From Microbacterium sp. USTB-Y (GTDB lineage Bacteria > Actinomycetota > Actinomycetes > Actinomycetales > Microbacteriaceae), in NCBI RefSeq assembly GCF_023703415.1, contig NZ_JAGMTU010000006.1, positions 1-64,000 on the forward strand: a stretch of DNA of 64,000 bases, written 5' to 3'. The position numbers and the translations under genes were made by a program. How positions within the stretch are numbered: position 1 is the first letter of the stretch; each line of letters opens with the position of its first letter. The notes beneath the pieces were generated by a model. That model was given only the letters and a program-made list of their open reading frames with translations, searched no databases and was not told the origin of the DNA. This document shows positions 9,423 to 19,974 of this stretch, in pieces.

Positions 9423-10729
9423 ACGGCGGGCGCGGGCCGCAGCGCGGCGGGGCGACCCCGGGCGGAGCGGACGCGGGCCGCGCGGCCGAGCCGACGACCA
9501 CCGAGCTGCTCGCGGTCGTCGCGGGCCGCCTGGACGCAAGGCTCCCCGAGATCGTGCGGGACATGCGCGACCACCTCGCGACCCGCATCGACGATCTGGG
9601 CGGGGATCCGCTGCTCGTCGAGATGCTGCAGTCCAGCATCGAGGGCAACGTCGCCACGATCTGCCATGTGCTCGCGAACGACATCGGCATCGAATCGCTG
9701 CAGCCGACGACCGCCGCCGTCGAGTACGCGGTGCGGCTCGCGCAGCGCGACGTGTCCCTGGGTGCGCTCACTCGCGCCTACTACCTCGGCCAGAGCATGC
9801 TGCTGCGGCTCGCCCTCGACGAGGTGGAGCACCTCGACGTCTCCGAGAGCGCGCGGATGGAGGTGGTGCGGGGCGTCGCCGAGACGATCCATCGCTACAT
9901 CGACTGGATCCTGCAGTACGTCAGCACGGTGCACGACACCGAGCGGCGGCGCTGGTGGTCGGCGCGTGCGACGCTCAACGCCTCGACGGTGCTGAAGGTG
10001 CTGCGCGGCGACGAGGTCGGCGAGAAGGCGTTCGCCGGAGCGACAACCTACGAGCTCGCCGGCTCGCACCTCGCGCTGATCAGCTGGGTCGACGGAGAAC
10101 CGGACAACGAGGCGCAGCAGCGCATGGACACCGTGATCCGCCGCATCGCCGGACTCCTGCGCTCACCGCGGCCGCCTTTGACCTCCGCCGCCGACGGAGC
10201 CACGGCCTGGGCCTGGATAGCGGGAGCGGGCCACAGGATCGACGATGTCACGCGCGCGGGGATCGACGACCTCGTCGCGTCGAGCGGAGGCATCAGGGTC
10301 GCATTCGGCCTGCCGGGCAGCGGAACCGAGGGCTTCCGGCGCTCGCACGAGCAGGCTGCGACCGCCCGCCTCATCGCACTCGGCACCCGGCGCTATGCAC
10401 GCGCCGCGACGGTCGGATACGACGATCCCGACGTGGCGGTGCTCGCCCTGCTCACCAAGGATCCGGCCGCCACCCGAGCGTGGATCGCGGAGACCCTCGG
10501 CACGCTCGCCGCGCCCGGATCAGCCGCTCAGCAGATCCGCGACACCCTGCGCGTCTATTACGCGACGGGGGAGAACCACACCCGCACGGCGACCGAGCTG
10601 GGCCTGCACCGCAACACCGTGCGCCAGCGCGTGGCCCGGTTCCAGAGCGAACGCGCCGGGCGCTCCACCGATCCGCTGGAGATCGCGCTCGCCCTGCGCG
10701 TCCACGAGGCACTCCGAGAGGGCGGCTGA
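9419..10729 (+). CDS. PucR-family transcriptional regulator
   Basis: The C-terminus (about residues 375-420) has the PucR/CdaR-type helix-turn-helix with YYATGENHTRTATELGLHRNTVRQR. The N-terminal half is an RsbRD/GGDEF-like helical region, as in PucR proteins. It starts at GTG 9419, overlapping the stop of the FAD oxidoreductase, so it is the fourth gene of that unit. PucR proteins usually activate neighbouring catabolic genes when a metabolite is present; control of its own unit is likely but not shown. It ends 9 bases before the oppositely oriented MarR gene. Confidence 0.85.
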   Translation: MNGGRGPQRGGATPGGADAGRAAEPTTTELLAVVAGRLDARLPEIVRDMRDHLATRIDDLGGDPLLVEMLQSSIEGNVATICHVLANDIGIESLQPTTAAVEYAVRLAQRDVSLGALTRAYYLGQSMLLRLALDEVEHLDVSESARMEVVRGVAETIHRYIDWILQYVSTVHDTERRRWWSARATLNASTVLKVLRGDEVGEKAFAGATTYELAGSHLALISWVDGEPDNEAQQRMDTVIRRIAGLLRSPRPPLTSAADGATAWAWIAGAGHRIDDVTRAGIDDLVASSGGIRVAFGLPGSGTEGFRRSHEQAATARLIALGTRRYARAATVGYDDPDVAVLALLTKDPAATRAWIAETLGTLAAPGSAAQQIRDTLRVYYATGENHTRTATELGLHRNTVRQRVARFQSERAGRSTDPLEIALALRVHEALREGG

Positions 10730-10738
10730 CCGACCTGC

Positions 10739-11254
10739 TCAGGCCGTCAGCTGGCGTTCGGAGAGCTGGTCGAGGGCGGCGACGATCCGGCTGATCACGG
10801 ATGCGGCCAGCTGCGCCTGCTTCTCGTCGATCTCATTGATCGCGGCGACCAGTTCGGCATGATGGGCCCCGACGGCGGAGTCGACGTGCTGGACGGCCGC
10901 GGCGGTGGCGCGCAGGTAGCGGGCGCGCCGGTCCGTGGGGTGGTCGACCCGTTCGACGTAGCCCTTCCGCACGAGCCGGTCGACGACGTTCGTGATGTTC
11001 GCGCTGGAGGTGTCGAGCATGGTGAGGAGATCCTTCGGGCCCAGATCCCTGCCGTCCCGCTGCGCCTGGACGAGATAGCGCAGTGCCCGGAGATCCAGGT
11101 TCGACAGTCCCGAGGCGCTCAGGGCGCGGGTCTCCTGGATGTGCTCCGCGCGGCGCAGGCGCAGCAGTGCGAGCGTCAGCTCGCGGCCCGCGGCCGTGCC
11201 GGCCTGCTCGGCGTAGAGATGCTCCTGCTCATGTCGGATGATCGTCTGCGGCAT
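10739..11254 (-). CDS. MarR-family transcriptional regulator
   Basis: The 171-residue product is a winged helix protein. Residues about 70-120 hold the recognition region (LTMLDTSSANITNVVDRLVRKGYVERV) and the wing (DHPTDRRARYLRAT), flanked by dimerisation helices. Such proteins usually repress nearby stress, efflux or detoxification genes in response to small phenolic ligands or oxidation. A GGAGGAGA site precedes the ATG. It is 27 bases downstream of a small gene on the same strand and may share its promoter, where 15-nt direct repeats are present. Confidence 0.9.
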   Translation of the reverse strand: MPQTIIRHEQEHLYAEQAGTAAGRELTLALLRLRRAEHIQETRALSASGLSNLDLRALRYLVQAQRDGRDLGPKDLLTMLDTSSANITNVVDRLVRKGYVERVDHPTDRRARYLRATAAAVQHVDSAVGAHHAELVAAINEIDEKQAQLAASVISRIVAALDQLSERQLTA

Positions 11255-11281
11255 CTTCTCCTCCTGAGGTCTCCACCCGGC

Positions 11282-11503
11282 TCACTGCTCACCGGTGATC
11301 GCGTCGCGGGCCGCTTCGAACTCCGCATAGGAGCCGAGAAAGCGATGTGCGGAGTCCATGGCGACGAATCCCGATCCCCGAGCCTCGATCGTCCCGAGGA
11401 ACTCGCCCGTGCGGTTGCCTGCCCAGAAGCCGCTCTCCACCTGGACCCAGACGGCCTCGTGGGCCGGATTCGTCCGGACGGGAACCGTGACGGCCATCGT
11501 CAT
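11282..11503 (-). CDS. Small conserved-type hypothetical protein (73 aa)
   Basis: No function is recognised. The 73-residue product has no membrane segment or signal. It reads as a compact beta-rich domain with VWVQVESGFWAGNRTGEFLGTI followed by a GFVAMDSAHRFLGSYAEFEAARDAI tail. ATG 11503 is preferred because AGGAG lies 5 bases upstream; a GTG at 11509 is also in frame. It is first in a likely two-gene unit with marR, behind a promoter with repeated CTACACAGTTG words. Confidence 0.6.
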   Translation of the reverse strand: MTMAVTVPVRTNPAHEAVWVQVESGFWAGNRTGEFLGTIEARGSGFVAMDSAHRFLGSYAEFEAARDAITGEQ

Positions 11504-11529
11504 GATCACTCCTCATGATAAACCCGCAG

Positions 11530-11577
11530 AACTATCTGACTCAGTTGTCTACACAGTTGCTCGTCTACACAGTTGCT
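11530..11577. promoter_or_regulatory. Operator-like direct repeats upstream of small gene and marR
   Basis: GTCTACACAGTTGCT occurs twice, at 11547-11561 and 11563-11577, with a period of 16 bp. Next to it is AACT-N9-AGTT (11530-11546). The shared core CTACACAGTTG is also found at 310-320 upstream of nrdH. Placement within 75 bp of the small gene start suggests binding of the adjacent MarR protein, which is inferred. The neighbouring 11578-11675 holds no gene. Confidence 0.45.
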
Positions 11578-11675
11578 GCGAGGTGCAGCGGCTGTGCGAT
11601 CCTGCTCCGCGGCGGCCCGCCCCGAGAACGGGAGGGGCCGCCGCGGCAGTGCTGGCGGGGCGTCGTCCCCTTCGA

Positions 11676-11942
11676 CTACGCCCGCTTGCCTCGCCCGACG
11701 ATGAGGCCGTAGACGAGCAGGACCACGATCGATCCCACGATCGCCAGCAGCCAGGTCTGCAGCGAGAAGAAGTCCTGGAGCGGCGCGTTGAACAGAACGC
11801 TTCCGAGCCAGCCGCCGAGCAGCGCTCCCACCACTCCGAGGAGCAGCGTGGCGATCCAGCCGCCGCCCTGCTTACCGGGGAGGATCGCCTTCGCGATCGC
11901 TCCGGCGATCAGCCCCAACAGAAGAAACCCGAGAAATCCCAT
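11676..11942 (-). CDS. GlsB/YeaQ/YmgE family stress-response membrane protein
   Basis: This 88-residue protein has three hydrophobic helices and the glycine-rich family pattern: MGFLGFLLLGLIAGAIAK, then LPGKQGGGWIATLLLGVVGALLGGWLG, then a C-terminal helix. It matches the transglycosylase-associated small membrane proteins induced in general and envelope stress. The precise role is not known. An AAGGAGTA site precedes the ATG. It is 47 bases after csbD on the same strand, a common pairing of stress genes. Confidence 0.9.
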   Translation of the reverse strand: MGFLGFLLLGLIAGAIAKAILPGKQGGGWIATLLLGVVGALLGGWLGSVLFNAPLQDFFSLQTWLLAIVGSIVVLLVYGLIVGRGKRA

Positions 11943-11989
11943 CGTCCTACTCCTTCAATCGTCGATCTGAGTCGTGAATCGAATGCCGA

Positions 11990-12175
11990 TCAGTTGCCCA
12001 GGGCGTCCTTGACCGCGTCCTCGGCCTTCTCCGCGGCCTGCTTGACATCGCCCTTCGCCTGGGTCGCCTTGCCCTCGGCCACCTTGGCGTCGTCGCCGGT
12101 CACCTTCCCGATGACCTCCTCGACCTTGCCCTTCACCTTGTCGACTCCGGCGGACAGCTTGTCGTCAGCGCTCAT
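11990..12175 (-). CDS. CsbD family stress protein
   Basis: The 61-residue hydrophilic product has the CsbD pattern: D-K-GKVEEVIGKVTGDDAKVAEGKATQAKGDVKQAAEKAEDAVKDA. The family is induced by SigB-type stress in Bacillus and by envelope or osmotic stress elsewhere; its molecular role is unknown. It lies upstream of the GlsB/YeaQ gene, probably in one transcript, behind an AT-rich promoter region. The length is normal. Confidence 0.92.
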   Translation of the reverse strand: MSADDKLSAGVDKVKGKVEEVIGKVTGDDAKVAEGKATQAKGDVKQAAEKAEDAVKDALGN

Positions 12176-12245
12176 GTCTTCTCCGTTTCGATAAGAAACA
12201 CTCGCTAGATAGTTCAGTGAGTGGCATAACTTTTATAACATCAAC
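12176..12245 (-). promoter_or_regulatory. AT-rich promoter region of csbD
   Basis: This is one of the few AT-rich patches in the window. Read on the minus strand it has GAACTATCTAG, the same GAACTATCT word found at 11529-11537 near the marR unit, in the opposite orientation. An inverted CACTC...GAGTG pair surrounds it. A stress sigma factor or the adjacent MarR may act here; the sequence does not decide which. The rest of the gap to 12377 has a -10-like TAGCGT near 12345 for the patatin gene. Confidence 0.35.
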
Positions 12246-12377
12246 CGGATGGAGGAAGCAAGGGCGGGGACCGAGGGCAGCCGCGGGTGCGGCGCTGAGC
12301 GAAGACCGGCCGGGCGTGTCAGCCGTTGCGCAGGCGGCCCCTGGTAGCGTCGCGGGAACGCCCACGACAGGAGCCCC

Positions 12378-13136
12378 GTGACCGACGACCCGACCCTCGG
12401 CCTGACCCTCAGCGGCGGCGGCGCCTACGGGGCCGCGCAGGCCGGCGTGCTGCAGGTGCTCGCCGAGCGGGGGATCCGTCCCGGGATCGTCGCGGGGACG
12501 AGCGCCGGTGCGCTCATCGGCGCCGCGTATGCGGCCGGGATGGATGCGGACACCATCGAGCAGGCGGTGCGCCGGTTCCGCTGGAGCGATATCGCGCGCT
12601 GGTCGTTCCGGCCGCGCTGGGGTCTGCTGGACACGCATGCGGTGACCGATGCGGTGCACGGGATCCTCGGCCGCGATCCGCTGATCGAGGAGCTGCCGCG
12701 ACGCTTCGGCGCCTATGCGACGGATCTGCGCACCCGCCGCGGCGTGATCCTCGATCGGGGGCCGCTCAGCACCGCGTTGCGCTCGACCATCGCCGTGCCG
12801 GGCGTGCTGCCGCCGGTGCGCCGTGATGGCGCCCTGCTCGCTGACGGCGGGATGATCGACAACGTTCCCGATGCCGTGACGCGCGCGATCGGCGCGGAGC
12901 GCACGATCGTGGTGCGGCTGCACGCCAAGTGGGAGAACGTGCGCATGATGCGCACCGTCACGGCCACCGCGGATCTCGTCGCGGACCCCACGGTGCTCCT
13001 GATCCAGCCCGAGATGGAGCGCATGGCGCAGTGGGTGATGAAGGACGTGCCGCGCCTCATCGCCGAAGGCCGCCGCGCCGCGGAGTCCGCGCTCGATGCC
13101 GCGGACCAGGAGGGGCGGCTGCTCTCCGCCGCCTAG
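12378..13136 (+). CDS. Patatin-like phospholipase (RssA/YlbK type)
   Basis: The protein is a predicted serine acyl hydrolase acting on phospholipids or other acyl esters. It has the oxyanion-hole motif GGGAYG (about residues 13-18), the nucleophile elbow GTSAG (about 39-43) and the catalytic Asp in LADGGMIDN (about 155). The 252-residue length fits the single-domain bacterial group. The start is GTG with ACAGGAG upstream. It has no signal peptide, so it is probably cytoplasmic or membrane-associated. It stands alone between csbD and an SRPBCC gene. The substrate is not predictable. Confidence 0.9.
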   Translation: MTDDPTLGLTLSGGGAYGAAQAGVLQVLAERGIRPGIVAGTSAGALIGAAYAAGMDADTIEQAVRRFRWSDIARWSFRPRWGLLDTHAVTDAVHGILGRDPLIEELPRRFGAYATDLRTRRGVILDRGPLSTALRSTIAVPGVLPPVRRDGALLADGGMIDNVPDAVTRAIGAERTIVVRLHAKWENVRMMRTVTATADLVADPTVLLIQPEMERMAQWVMKDVPRLIAEGRRAAESALDAADQEGRLLSAA

Positions 13137-13215
13137 GCGGGAGGCGCGCGGCGGCGGACTCGGGATCGGACTCGCGCCTCAGGGCGGGCGGGCGCGCCCG
13201 CCGGGGGCTCGCGCC

Positions 13216-13650
13216 TCAGGATGACTCGACGGTCTCCTTCAGCGTCTGCAGCAGCTGCTCCCACATCTCCTGGGCATGCCGAGCGGCCTCTGCCGAGGAG
13301 TTGTTGCTCTGCGACAGCACCACGCGCGTCGTCGCGCCGTCGCCAGAGAGCGCGAACTCCAGGATGTGGTGGTTCTCGGGTTCATCCGGCTCTCCGCTCA
13401 GAGGGCTGAAATGCGTGAGCCGCAGCAGGCGCGGCGGATCGAAGACGAGGATCTCGCCCCTGTCCTGGTAGGGGGTGCCCTTCCAGACGCCGTCCCAGGT
13501 GATCGGGGATCCCGGCTGCCAGGTGGTCCGCACGGTGGCGCCGAACCACAATTCCGGCAGCCGATCGGGATCAGCGAGCGCCTCCCAGACCTGTTCGGCC
13601 GGTGCGGTGATCGCGACCTCGGCGGTCGCGACGTGATCTGCCTGTGTCAT
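13216..13650 (-). CDS. SRPBCC (AHSA1/START-like) domain protein
   Basis: The 144-residue product has the AHSA1/CalC-type pattern: VAITAPAEQVWEALADPDRLPEL near the N-terminus, PGSPITWDGVWKG and FDPPRLLRLTHF in the middle, and the long C-terminal helix MWEQLLQTLKETVESS. The fold forms a hydrophobic ligand pocket; many members have unknown ligands. The frame extends upstream to 13710, but ATG 13650 has AGGGAG upstream and begins at the usual domain boundary. It appears to be a single-gene unit. Confidence 0.85.
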   Translation of the reverse strand: MTQADHVATAEVAITAPAEQVWEALADPDRLPELWFGATVRTTWQPGSPITWDGVWKGTPYQDRGEILVFDPPRLLRLTHFSPLSGEPDEPENHHILEFALSGDGATTRVVLSQSNNSSAEAARHAQEMWEQLLQTLKETVESS

Positions 13651-13819
13651 CTCGCGCTCCCTGAACGTGTCACGTCGAGTATGCGCCGTGACCCGGCGGG
13701 CGTCCAGCATGGAGCCGGCACGACGCCTCCGCGGCCGGTTGTCAAGCCCCGTGGAAGTCCGCGGGATCCGGCCTACGGTCGGTCTCTACGGCATCCCGCT
13801 ACGAACGGAGGCACTCCTC

Positions 13820-14026
13820 ATGGGCATCGGAACCGGCATCGTCCTCTTCGTCATCGGCGCGATCCTCGAGTTCGCGCTCAACGTCCAGGTCTCGTGGATC
13901 GACCTGCATCTCGTCGGCTACATCCTGATGATCGCCGGCGCGGTCGTGTTCCTGCTCAGCCTGATCCTGCTCATCACGCGGCGCGGCCGCCGCACCCCTC
14001 CGGCGAACGAAGAGGATCTGCTCTGA
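13820..14026 (+). CDS. DUF6458 family small membrane protein
   Basis: The 68-residue protein has two membrane helices (about residues 3-20 and 32-52) with the family-type MGIGTGIVLFVIGAILEFAL start and VSWIDLHLVGYILMIAGAV core, then a basic tail. DUF6458 proteins are common in Microbacteriaceae and relatives and have no assigned function. ATG 13820 with GGAGG upstream is chosen over earlier in-frame starts that lack membrane character. It is convergent with the next gene at 14037. Confidence 0.85.
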   Translation: MGIGTGIVLFVIGAILEFALNVQVSWIDLHLVGYILMIAGAVVFLLSLILLITRRGRRTPPANEEDLL

Positions 14027-14036
14027 GGAGCGCCGC

Positions 14037-14321
14037 TCACAGCCCCCGGTGATCGGCCCAGCGAGTGCCGGCGCTCGTCGCGGCATCCAGGATCAACGCG
14101 TCGATCTCGGGGGAGTGTCGCACGGGGAACGACACGTAGGCGCCGCGTCCGCCGGCGACCGGGCGTCCGTACGCCTTCGCCGCGAGCGTCCCGTCGGGAA
14201 GCAGGCGCACCGTCAGCGACTGCAGTTCGAACCGCTCGCCGCGGCGCTCGTCCTCCCACCGAATCGCCGGAGGGATCGACACGTTCAGTGCGAGCGCTCC
14301 GATCTCGATGCCGTCGTCCAT
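14037..14321 (-). CDS. Hypothetical protein (94 aa) downstream of pgi
   Basis: No family is recognised. The 94-residue product is soluble, with no signal peptide; it has a short ERGERFELQSL-type region in the middle and an acidic helix near the end. It begins 9 bases after the pgi stop on the same strand, so it is probably co-transcribed with pgi. The frame shows normal GC-rich third positions, which supports a real gene. Confidence 0.6.
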   Translation of the reverse strand: MDDGIEIGALALNVSIPPAIRWEDERRGERFELQSLTVRLLPDGTLAAKAYGRPVAGGRGAYVSFPVRHSPEIDALILDAATSAGTRWADHRGL

Positions 14322-14330
14322 GAGCGCCGC

Positions 14331-16010
<1,680 letters not shown>

Positions 16011-16016
16011 GCCCCC

Positions 16017-16022
16017 ACGCTA
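16017..16022 (-). promoter_or_regulatory. Leaderless-type -10 box of pgi
   Basis: TAGCGT on the minus strand is separated by 6 bases from the pgi ATG at 16010. Transcription would start at or next to the start codon. No Shine-Dalgarno sequence is present. Confidence 0.6.
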
Positions 16023-16113
16023 GCGCCGCGCGAGGGCGCGCGTGCGAAATGACCGCGCGCCGCGGGGCACGGGGCGGACCGGAGCCGCCGGGCTCCGATC
16101 CGCCCCGGCGATC

Positions 16114-16494
16114 TCAGGCCCGTGCGCTGCGGTCGGGCAGCTGCTGCAGCGTCCAGCGGTTGCCGTCGGGGTCGGCGAAGGTGACGAACCGGCCCCAGGA
16201 CAGCTCGTCCACGCCGTCGGCCTCCACGCCGAGGCCGCGCAGGTGCGCCAGAGCCTCATCGGCGTCGGGCACGACGACCTGGATCGTGTTCTGCTTGCCC
16301 GGTTCGAGGTCGATCCCGAGATTGGTGCCGAACGCGATCGAGCACGCCGAACCCGGAGGGGTCATCTGCACGAAGCGGAGGCCGTCGAACGGCGTCTGGT
16401 CGTGGTCGGGGGTGAACCCGATCCGGGTGTAGAACTCCTTCGCGCGGTCGACGTCCGTGACCGGCACGAAGATGAGCTCGATCTTCCAGTCCAT
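16114..16494 (-). CDS. VOC family (glyoxalase-like) protein
   Basis: The 126-residue protein has a single vicinal-oxygen-chelate domain: MDWKIELIFVPVTDVDRAKEFYTRIGF at the start and FADPDGNRWTLQQLP at the end. Members include metal-dependent lyases, dioxygenases and resistance proteins; this one cannot be assigned a substrate. The frame is open to 16647, but ATG 16494 gives the standard domain start and has GAAGGAG upstream. It is likely a single-gene unit. Confidence 0.85.
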   Translation of the reverse strand: MDWKIELIFVPVTDVDRAKEFYTRIGFTPDHDQTPFDGLRFVQMTPPGSACSIAFGTNLGIDLEPGKQNTIQVVVPDADEALAHLRGLGVEADGVDELSWGRFVTFADPDGNRWTLQQLPDRSARA

Positions 16495-16606
16495 GCTGCA
16501 CACTCCTTCGGTGGGGAGAACCTCGGCGGATCCGCCGTCGGGCACGACGCTACGCCGGGGCACCGACATCGGCGCCCTCCCGAGGATCGCTCGCCGCCCG
16601 TGATGC

Positions 16607-18175
16607 TCACTCGATGGGCGGCGGCGGGGCCAGCCGCAGCACGTCACGATCGATCCGGGTCTGCAGCACCCGCAGTGTCGTGTCGCTGATGGCCTTCCCG
16701 TCGCGCATTCCGATCAGGACGGACCTCTTGTGCTCCAGCACGGCCAGACCGAGCGCGGCGTACTCGGGGTCGGCCGCCCAGAGCGAGGGGTCCGACCCGT
16801 CGCCTGCGCCGTCGATGCGCCGCAGGCGGTCCCGGTACTCGCCCATGAGCCTGTCGCGCACCGGGTCCGGTGCGCCCACCCGCAGAGCCAGGTCCTCCAC
16901 GGCCTCCAGCGCGGCCAGCGTCGAGCGCCGCTGGGCGGTGGACAGCTCGTCGGCCATCGCGGTGTCCGGCTCGAAGCGCCCCCAGCGGATCGCCCAGGGC
17001 AGCAGCACGCCCTGCACGGTGAGGGTGAGCACGACGACGCCCGTCGCCACGAAGACGATCTGGTCGTGGCCCGGGATCCCCGACGGCACGGCGAGGGCGA
17101 CCGCGAGCGACACCGCGCCGCGGAAGCCGGCGATGGTCGACACCACCCTCGCACGGTGCGACATGCGGCGGCCGCGCTGCGACGGCCGCCGGTCGACGAG
17201 GCGGAGCAGCCACGCGGTGAGGACCTGGAACACGAACCGGATCAGCAGCAGCACGATCCAGGCGATCCCGCAGAAGAGCAGCAGGCCGGGGAGGGACGCG
17301 GCCGGCACGGCGCGCACGGCCGACTGGGCCTCGATCCCGATGAGCACGAAGAGGGCGCCGTTGAGGCTCCGCGTCGTGAGCGTCCAGAACGAGGTCATCT
17401 GCTGACGCGACTGGGCGGTGCCGGTGCGGGGCACGGTCTGACTGATCACGAGCCCGGCCACGACCACGGCGATGACGCCCGAGGCGTGCACCTGCTCCGC
17501 GGCGAGGAAGGCGGCGAACGGCAGGAGCACCATCGCCGCGTTCGCGGTGATCGCGTCCGGCAGCCTCTTCAGCACGAGGGTCCCCAGCAGCCCGGCGGCC
17601 AGTCCGATGGCGCCGCCGCCGAGGTATGCCAGCACGATCAGGCCCGTCACCTGCCATCCCGTGAGGGAGACGCCGCTCACCGCCACGCCGGCCGTGATGG
17701 TGAACATCACCAGGGCGGTGCCGTCGTTGACGAGGCTCTCCGCGCGCAGCTGGATCGCGTTGCGGTGCGGCAGCGCACGGGCGAGGCCGCCGACGGCGGT
17801 GGCGTCCGTCGGGGCGAGCGCCGCGCCGAGCACGAGCGCGGCCATCCAGCTCCAGCCCAGCGCGACGCCCGCGCCCGCGACGCCGTACGCGGTGGCGACG
17901 ACGAGCAGCGTGCTGAGCAGCAGGATGACCCGCATGTCCCGGCGCACCTCGCGCAGCGGCGTGGTGAACGCCTCCCAGAACAGCAGCGCGGGCAGGAAGA
18001 GCACCAGCACGACCTCGGCCGGCAGATGGATCTCGCGCACCGCGGGCACGAAGCCGCTGAGCAGCCCGAGGAACAGGTGCAGCAGCGGCGCGGGGAGGCG
18101 CAGCCAGGGTGCGGCCCAGCTCCCGGCCACCACGAGCGTCCCGACGAGGACGACCACGCCCAGCGGATCGATCAT
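16607..18175 (-). CDS. Na+/H+ antiporter, CPA1 family
   Basis: This 522-residue inner-membrane protein should exchange Na+ (or K+) for H+. It has about twelve hydrophobic segments over residues 1-400, with the CPA1-type APTDATAVGGLARALP segment (about 122-137) and ESLVNDGTALVMF (about 146-158), which carry the ion-binding acidic residues. A soluble C-terminal tail of about 110 residues follows. GGAGGGAGG precedes the ATG. It is probably a monocistronic pH or salt homeostasis gene. Confidence 0.92.
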   Translation of the reverse strand: MIDPLGVVVLVGTLVVAGSWAAPWLRLPAPLLHLFLGLLSGFVPAVREIHLPAEVVLVLFLPALLFWEAFTTPLREVRRDMRVILLLSTLLVVATAYGVAGAGVALGWSWMAALVLGAALAPTDATAVGGLARALPHRNAIQLRAESLVNDGTALVMFTITAGVAVSGVSLTGWQVTGLIVLAYLGGGAIGLAAGLLGTLVLKRLPDAITANAAMVLLPFAAFLAAEQVHASGVIAVVVAGLVISQTVPRTGTAQSRQQMTSFWTLTTRSLNGALFVLIGIEAQSAVRAVPAASLPGLLLFCGIAWIVLLLIRFVFQVLTAWLLRLVDRRPSQRGRRMSHRARVVSTIAGFRGAVSLAVALAVPSGIPGHDQIVFVATGVVVLTLTVQGVLLPWAIRWGRFEPDTAMADELSTAQRRSTLAALEAVEDLALRVGAPDPVRDRLMGEYRDRLRRIDGAGDGSDPSLWAADPEYAALGLAVLEHKRSVLIGMRDGKAISDTTLRVLQTRIDRDVLRLAPPPPIE

Positions 18176-18284
18176 CAGCGCCTCCCTCCGACGACGGATC
18201 CACTGTGACGCAACTGGATGACGGCGCTGTTACGGGCCGGGCGCGCGGACGTTTCGTGCGCTCAGCCCGTCGTCGTGCATGCGC

Positions 18285-19856
18285 TCAGCGGTCGTCGCGG
18301 AGAGCCTGGGTCGCCTGCCGGTGCGGGAGCACGGAGTGCATGCCGGTGTAGCCCCCGCGCTCGGCGGCGGCGGCGAGGATCCGGCGCCGTGCGGCGAACC
18401 ACCCCACGATGAGCGCGGGGACGATGGCGACGAGCGAGAGCAGCACCCAGCGCCCGGTCTCGGTGAACCCCATCGTGACGAGCACGAAGAGCAGGAACGC
18501 GAGCGTGAGATATCCCGTGTAGGGCGCGCCGAACATGCGGAACGACGCGCGCTGCAGCACGCCCCTCTTCGTGAGCGCGTGCAGCCTCAGCTGGCAGAGG
18601 ATGATGGTGGCCCAGCCGCCGATGATGCCGAGCGCCGACACCTCGAGCACGATCTCGAACGCCTGGGACGGCACGAGCACGTTCAGCAGGACGCCCGCGA
18701 GCGTGATGACCGACGTGAGCAGGATGCCGCCGTAGGGCACGCCGTTGCGGCTCATCCGGGCGGTGAAGCGCGGCGCGGATCCGTTCACCGACATGGAGCG
18801 CAGGATGCGGCCGGTGGAGTACAGGCCGGCGTTGAGGCTGGAGAGGGCCGCGGTGAGGACGACGAAGTTCATCACGGATCCGGCGACGGCGCCGGTGTCG
18901 GCGCCCCCGAGGTGGGAGAAGAACGTGACGAAGGGCGATTCGCCGGACTTGTAGGTGCTGAACGGCAGCAGCAGCGAGAGCAGCAGGATGGATCCGACGT
19001 AGAAGATCGCGATCCGGATGACGACCGTGTTGATCGCCCGGGGCATGACCTTCGCGGGTTCCGCGGTCTCGCCTGCCGCGGTGCCGATGAGCTCGATCGA
19101 GGCGTAGGCGAACACGACGCCGGAGATCGCGATCAACGGCGCGAAGAAGCCCATCGGGAACACGCCGCCGTGCTCCGCCAGGATCGAGAAGCCCGTCGGC
19201 CCGACGTCGGTCGGCGCCTGCATGATGAGGATCACGGTGCCGACGATGAGGAAGGCGACGAGGGCGGTGACCTTGATCATCGCGAACCAGAACTCCATCT
19301 CGCCGAAGAGCTTGACGCTGACGAGGTTGAGCGAGAGCACGACGACGAGTGCGATGAACGCGATCGCCCACTGCGGGACGGCGCGGAGGGGTTCCCAGTA
19401 CTGCGCCCAGAACTTCACGTAGAGGGCGGCCGCGGTCACGTCGACGATCGAGGTCATGGCCCAGTTCAGGAAGTACAGCCAGCCGCTGACGAAGGCCATC
19501 TTCTCGCCGTAGAACTCGCGGGCGTAGGAGACGAAGGATCCGGAGGAGGGGCGGTGCAGGACGAGCTCGCCGAGGGCGCGGAGGATGAGGAAGGCGAAGA
19601 AGCCGCAGACGGCGTAGACGAGGATGAGGGCCGGGCCGCTGGACGCGAGCCGGCCGCCGGCGCCCATGAACAGGCCGGTGCCGATGGCGCCGCCGATCGC
19701 GATCATCTGGATCTGGCGGGGCTTGAGGGCCTTGTGGTAGCCGGCGTCCTCCCGGGAGAAGTCCTCGACCGCCATCGTGCGGTCGCCGGTGAGCTCGCGC
19801 TCGTTCTCGAGGGCATCCTCGGGATCCAGCGTCGGGCCGGGGTTCTTGTCGCTCAT
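18285..19856 (-). CDS. Amino-acid permease, APC superfamily (AnsP/GabP type)
   Basis: The 523-residue transporter has twelve predicted membrane segments and the amino-acid transporter (AAT) signature [23 protein letters not shown] near residue 50, followed by [14 protein letters not shown]. It resembles asparagine/GABA/aromatic permeases; the exact amino acid is not clear. ATG 19856 gives a hydrophilic N-terminal tail of about 48 residues, normal for the family; the longer frame to 20171 overlaps the divergent DUF2252 gene and is not used. GGGAAAGG precedes the start. Confidence 0.9.
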   Translation of the reverse strand: MSDKNPGPTLDPEDALENERELTGDRTMAVEDFSREDAGYHKALKPRQIQMIAIGGAIGTGLFMGAGGRLASSGPALILVYAVCGFFAFLILRALGELVLHRPSSGSFVSYAREFYGEKMAFVSGWLYFLNWAMTSIVDVTAAALYVKFWAQYWEPLRAVPQWAIAFIALVVVLSLNLVSVKLFGEMEFWFAMIKVTALVAFLIVGTVILIMQAPTDVGPTGFSILAEHGGVFPMGFFAPLIAISGVVFAYASIELIGTAAGETAEPAKVMPRAINTVVIRIAIFYVGSILLLSLLLPFSTYKSGESPFVTFFSHLGGADTGAVAGSVMNFVVLTAALSSLNAGLYSTGRILRSMSVNGSAPRFTARMSRNGVPYGGILLTSVITLAGVLLNVLVPSQAFEIVLEVSALGIIGGWATIILCQLRLHALTKRGVLQRASFRMFGAPYTGYLTLAFLLFVLVTMGFTETGRWVLLSLVAIVPALIVGWFAARRRILAAAAERGGYTGMHSVLPHRQATQALRDDR

Positions 19857-19974
19857 GCGGTGCCTTTCCCTGGGGCCGCCCCGGGACGACAGCCGGTCTT
19901 GTGTGCATCGGAGATCTTGCCCGGGATCGTATGCGCAGGGCAACGAACGAACCGGCGGAGGGTGACAATGAGGC

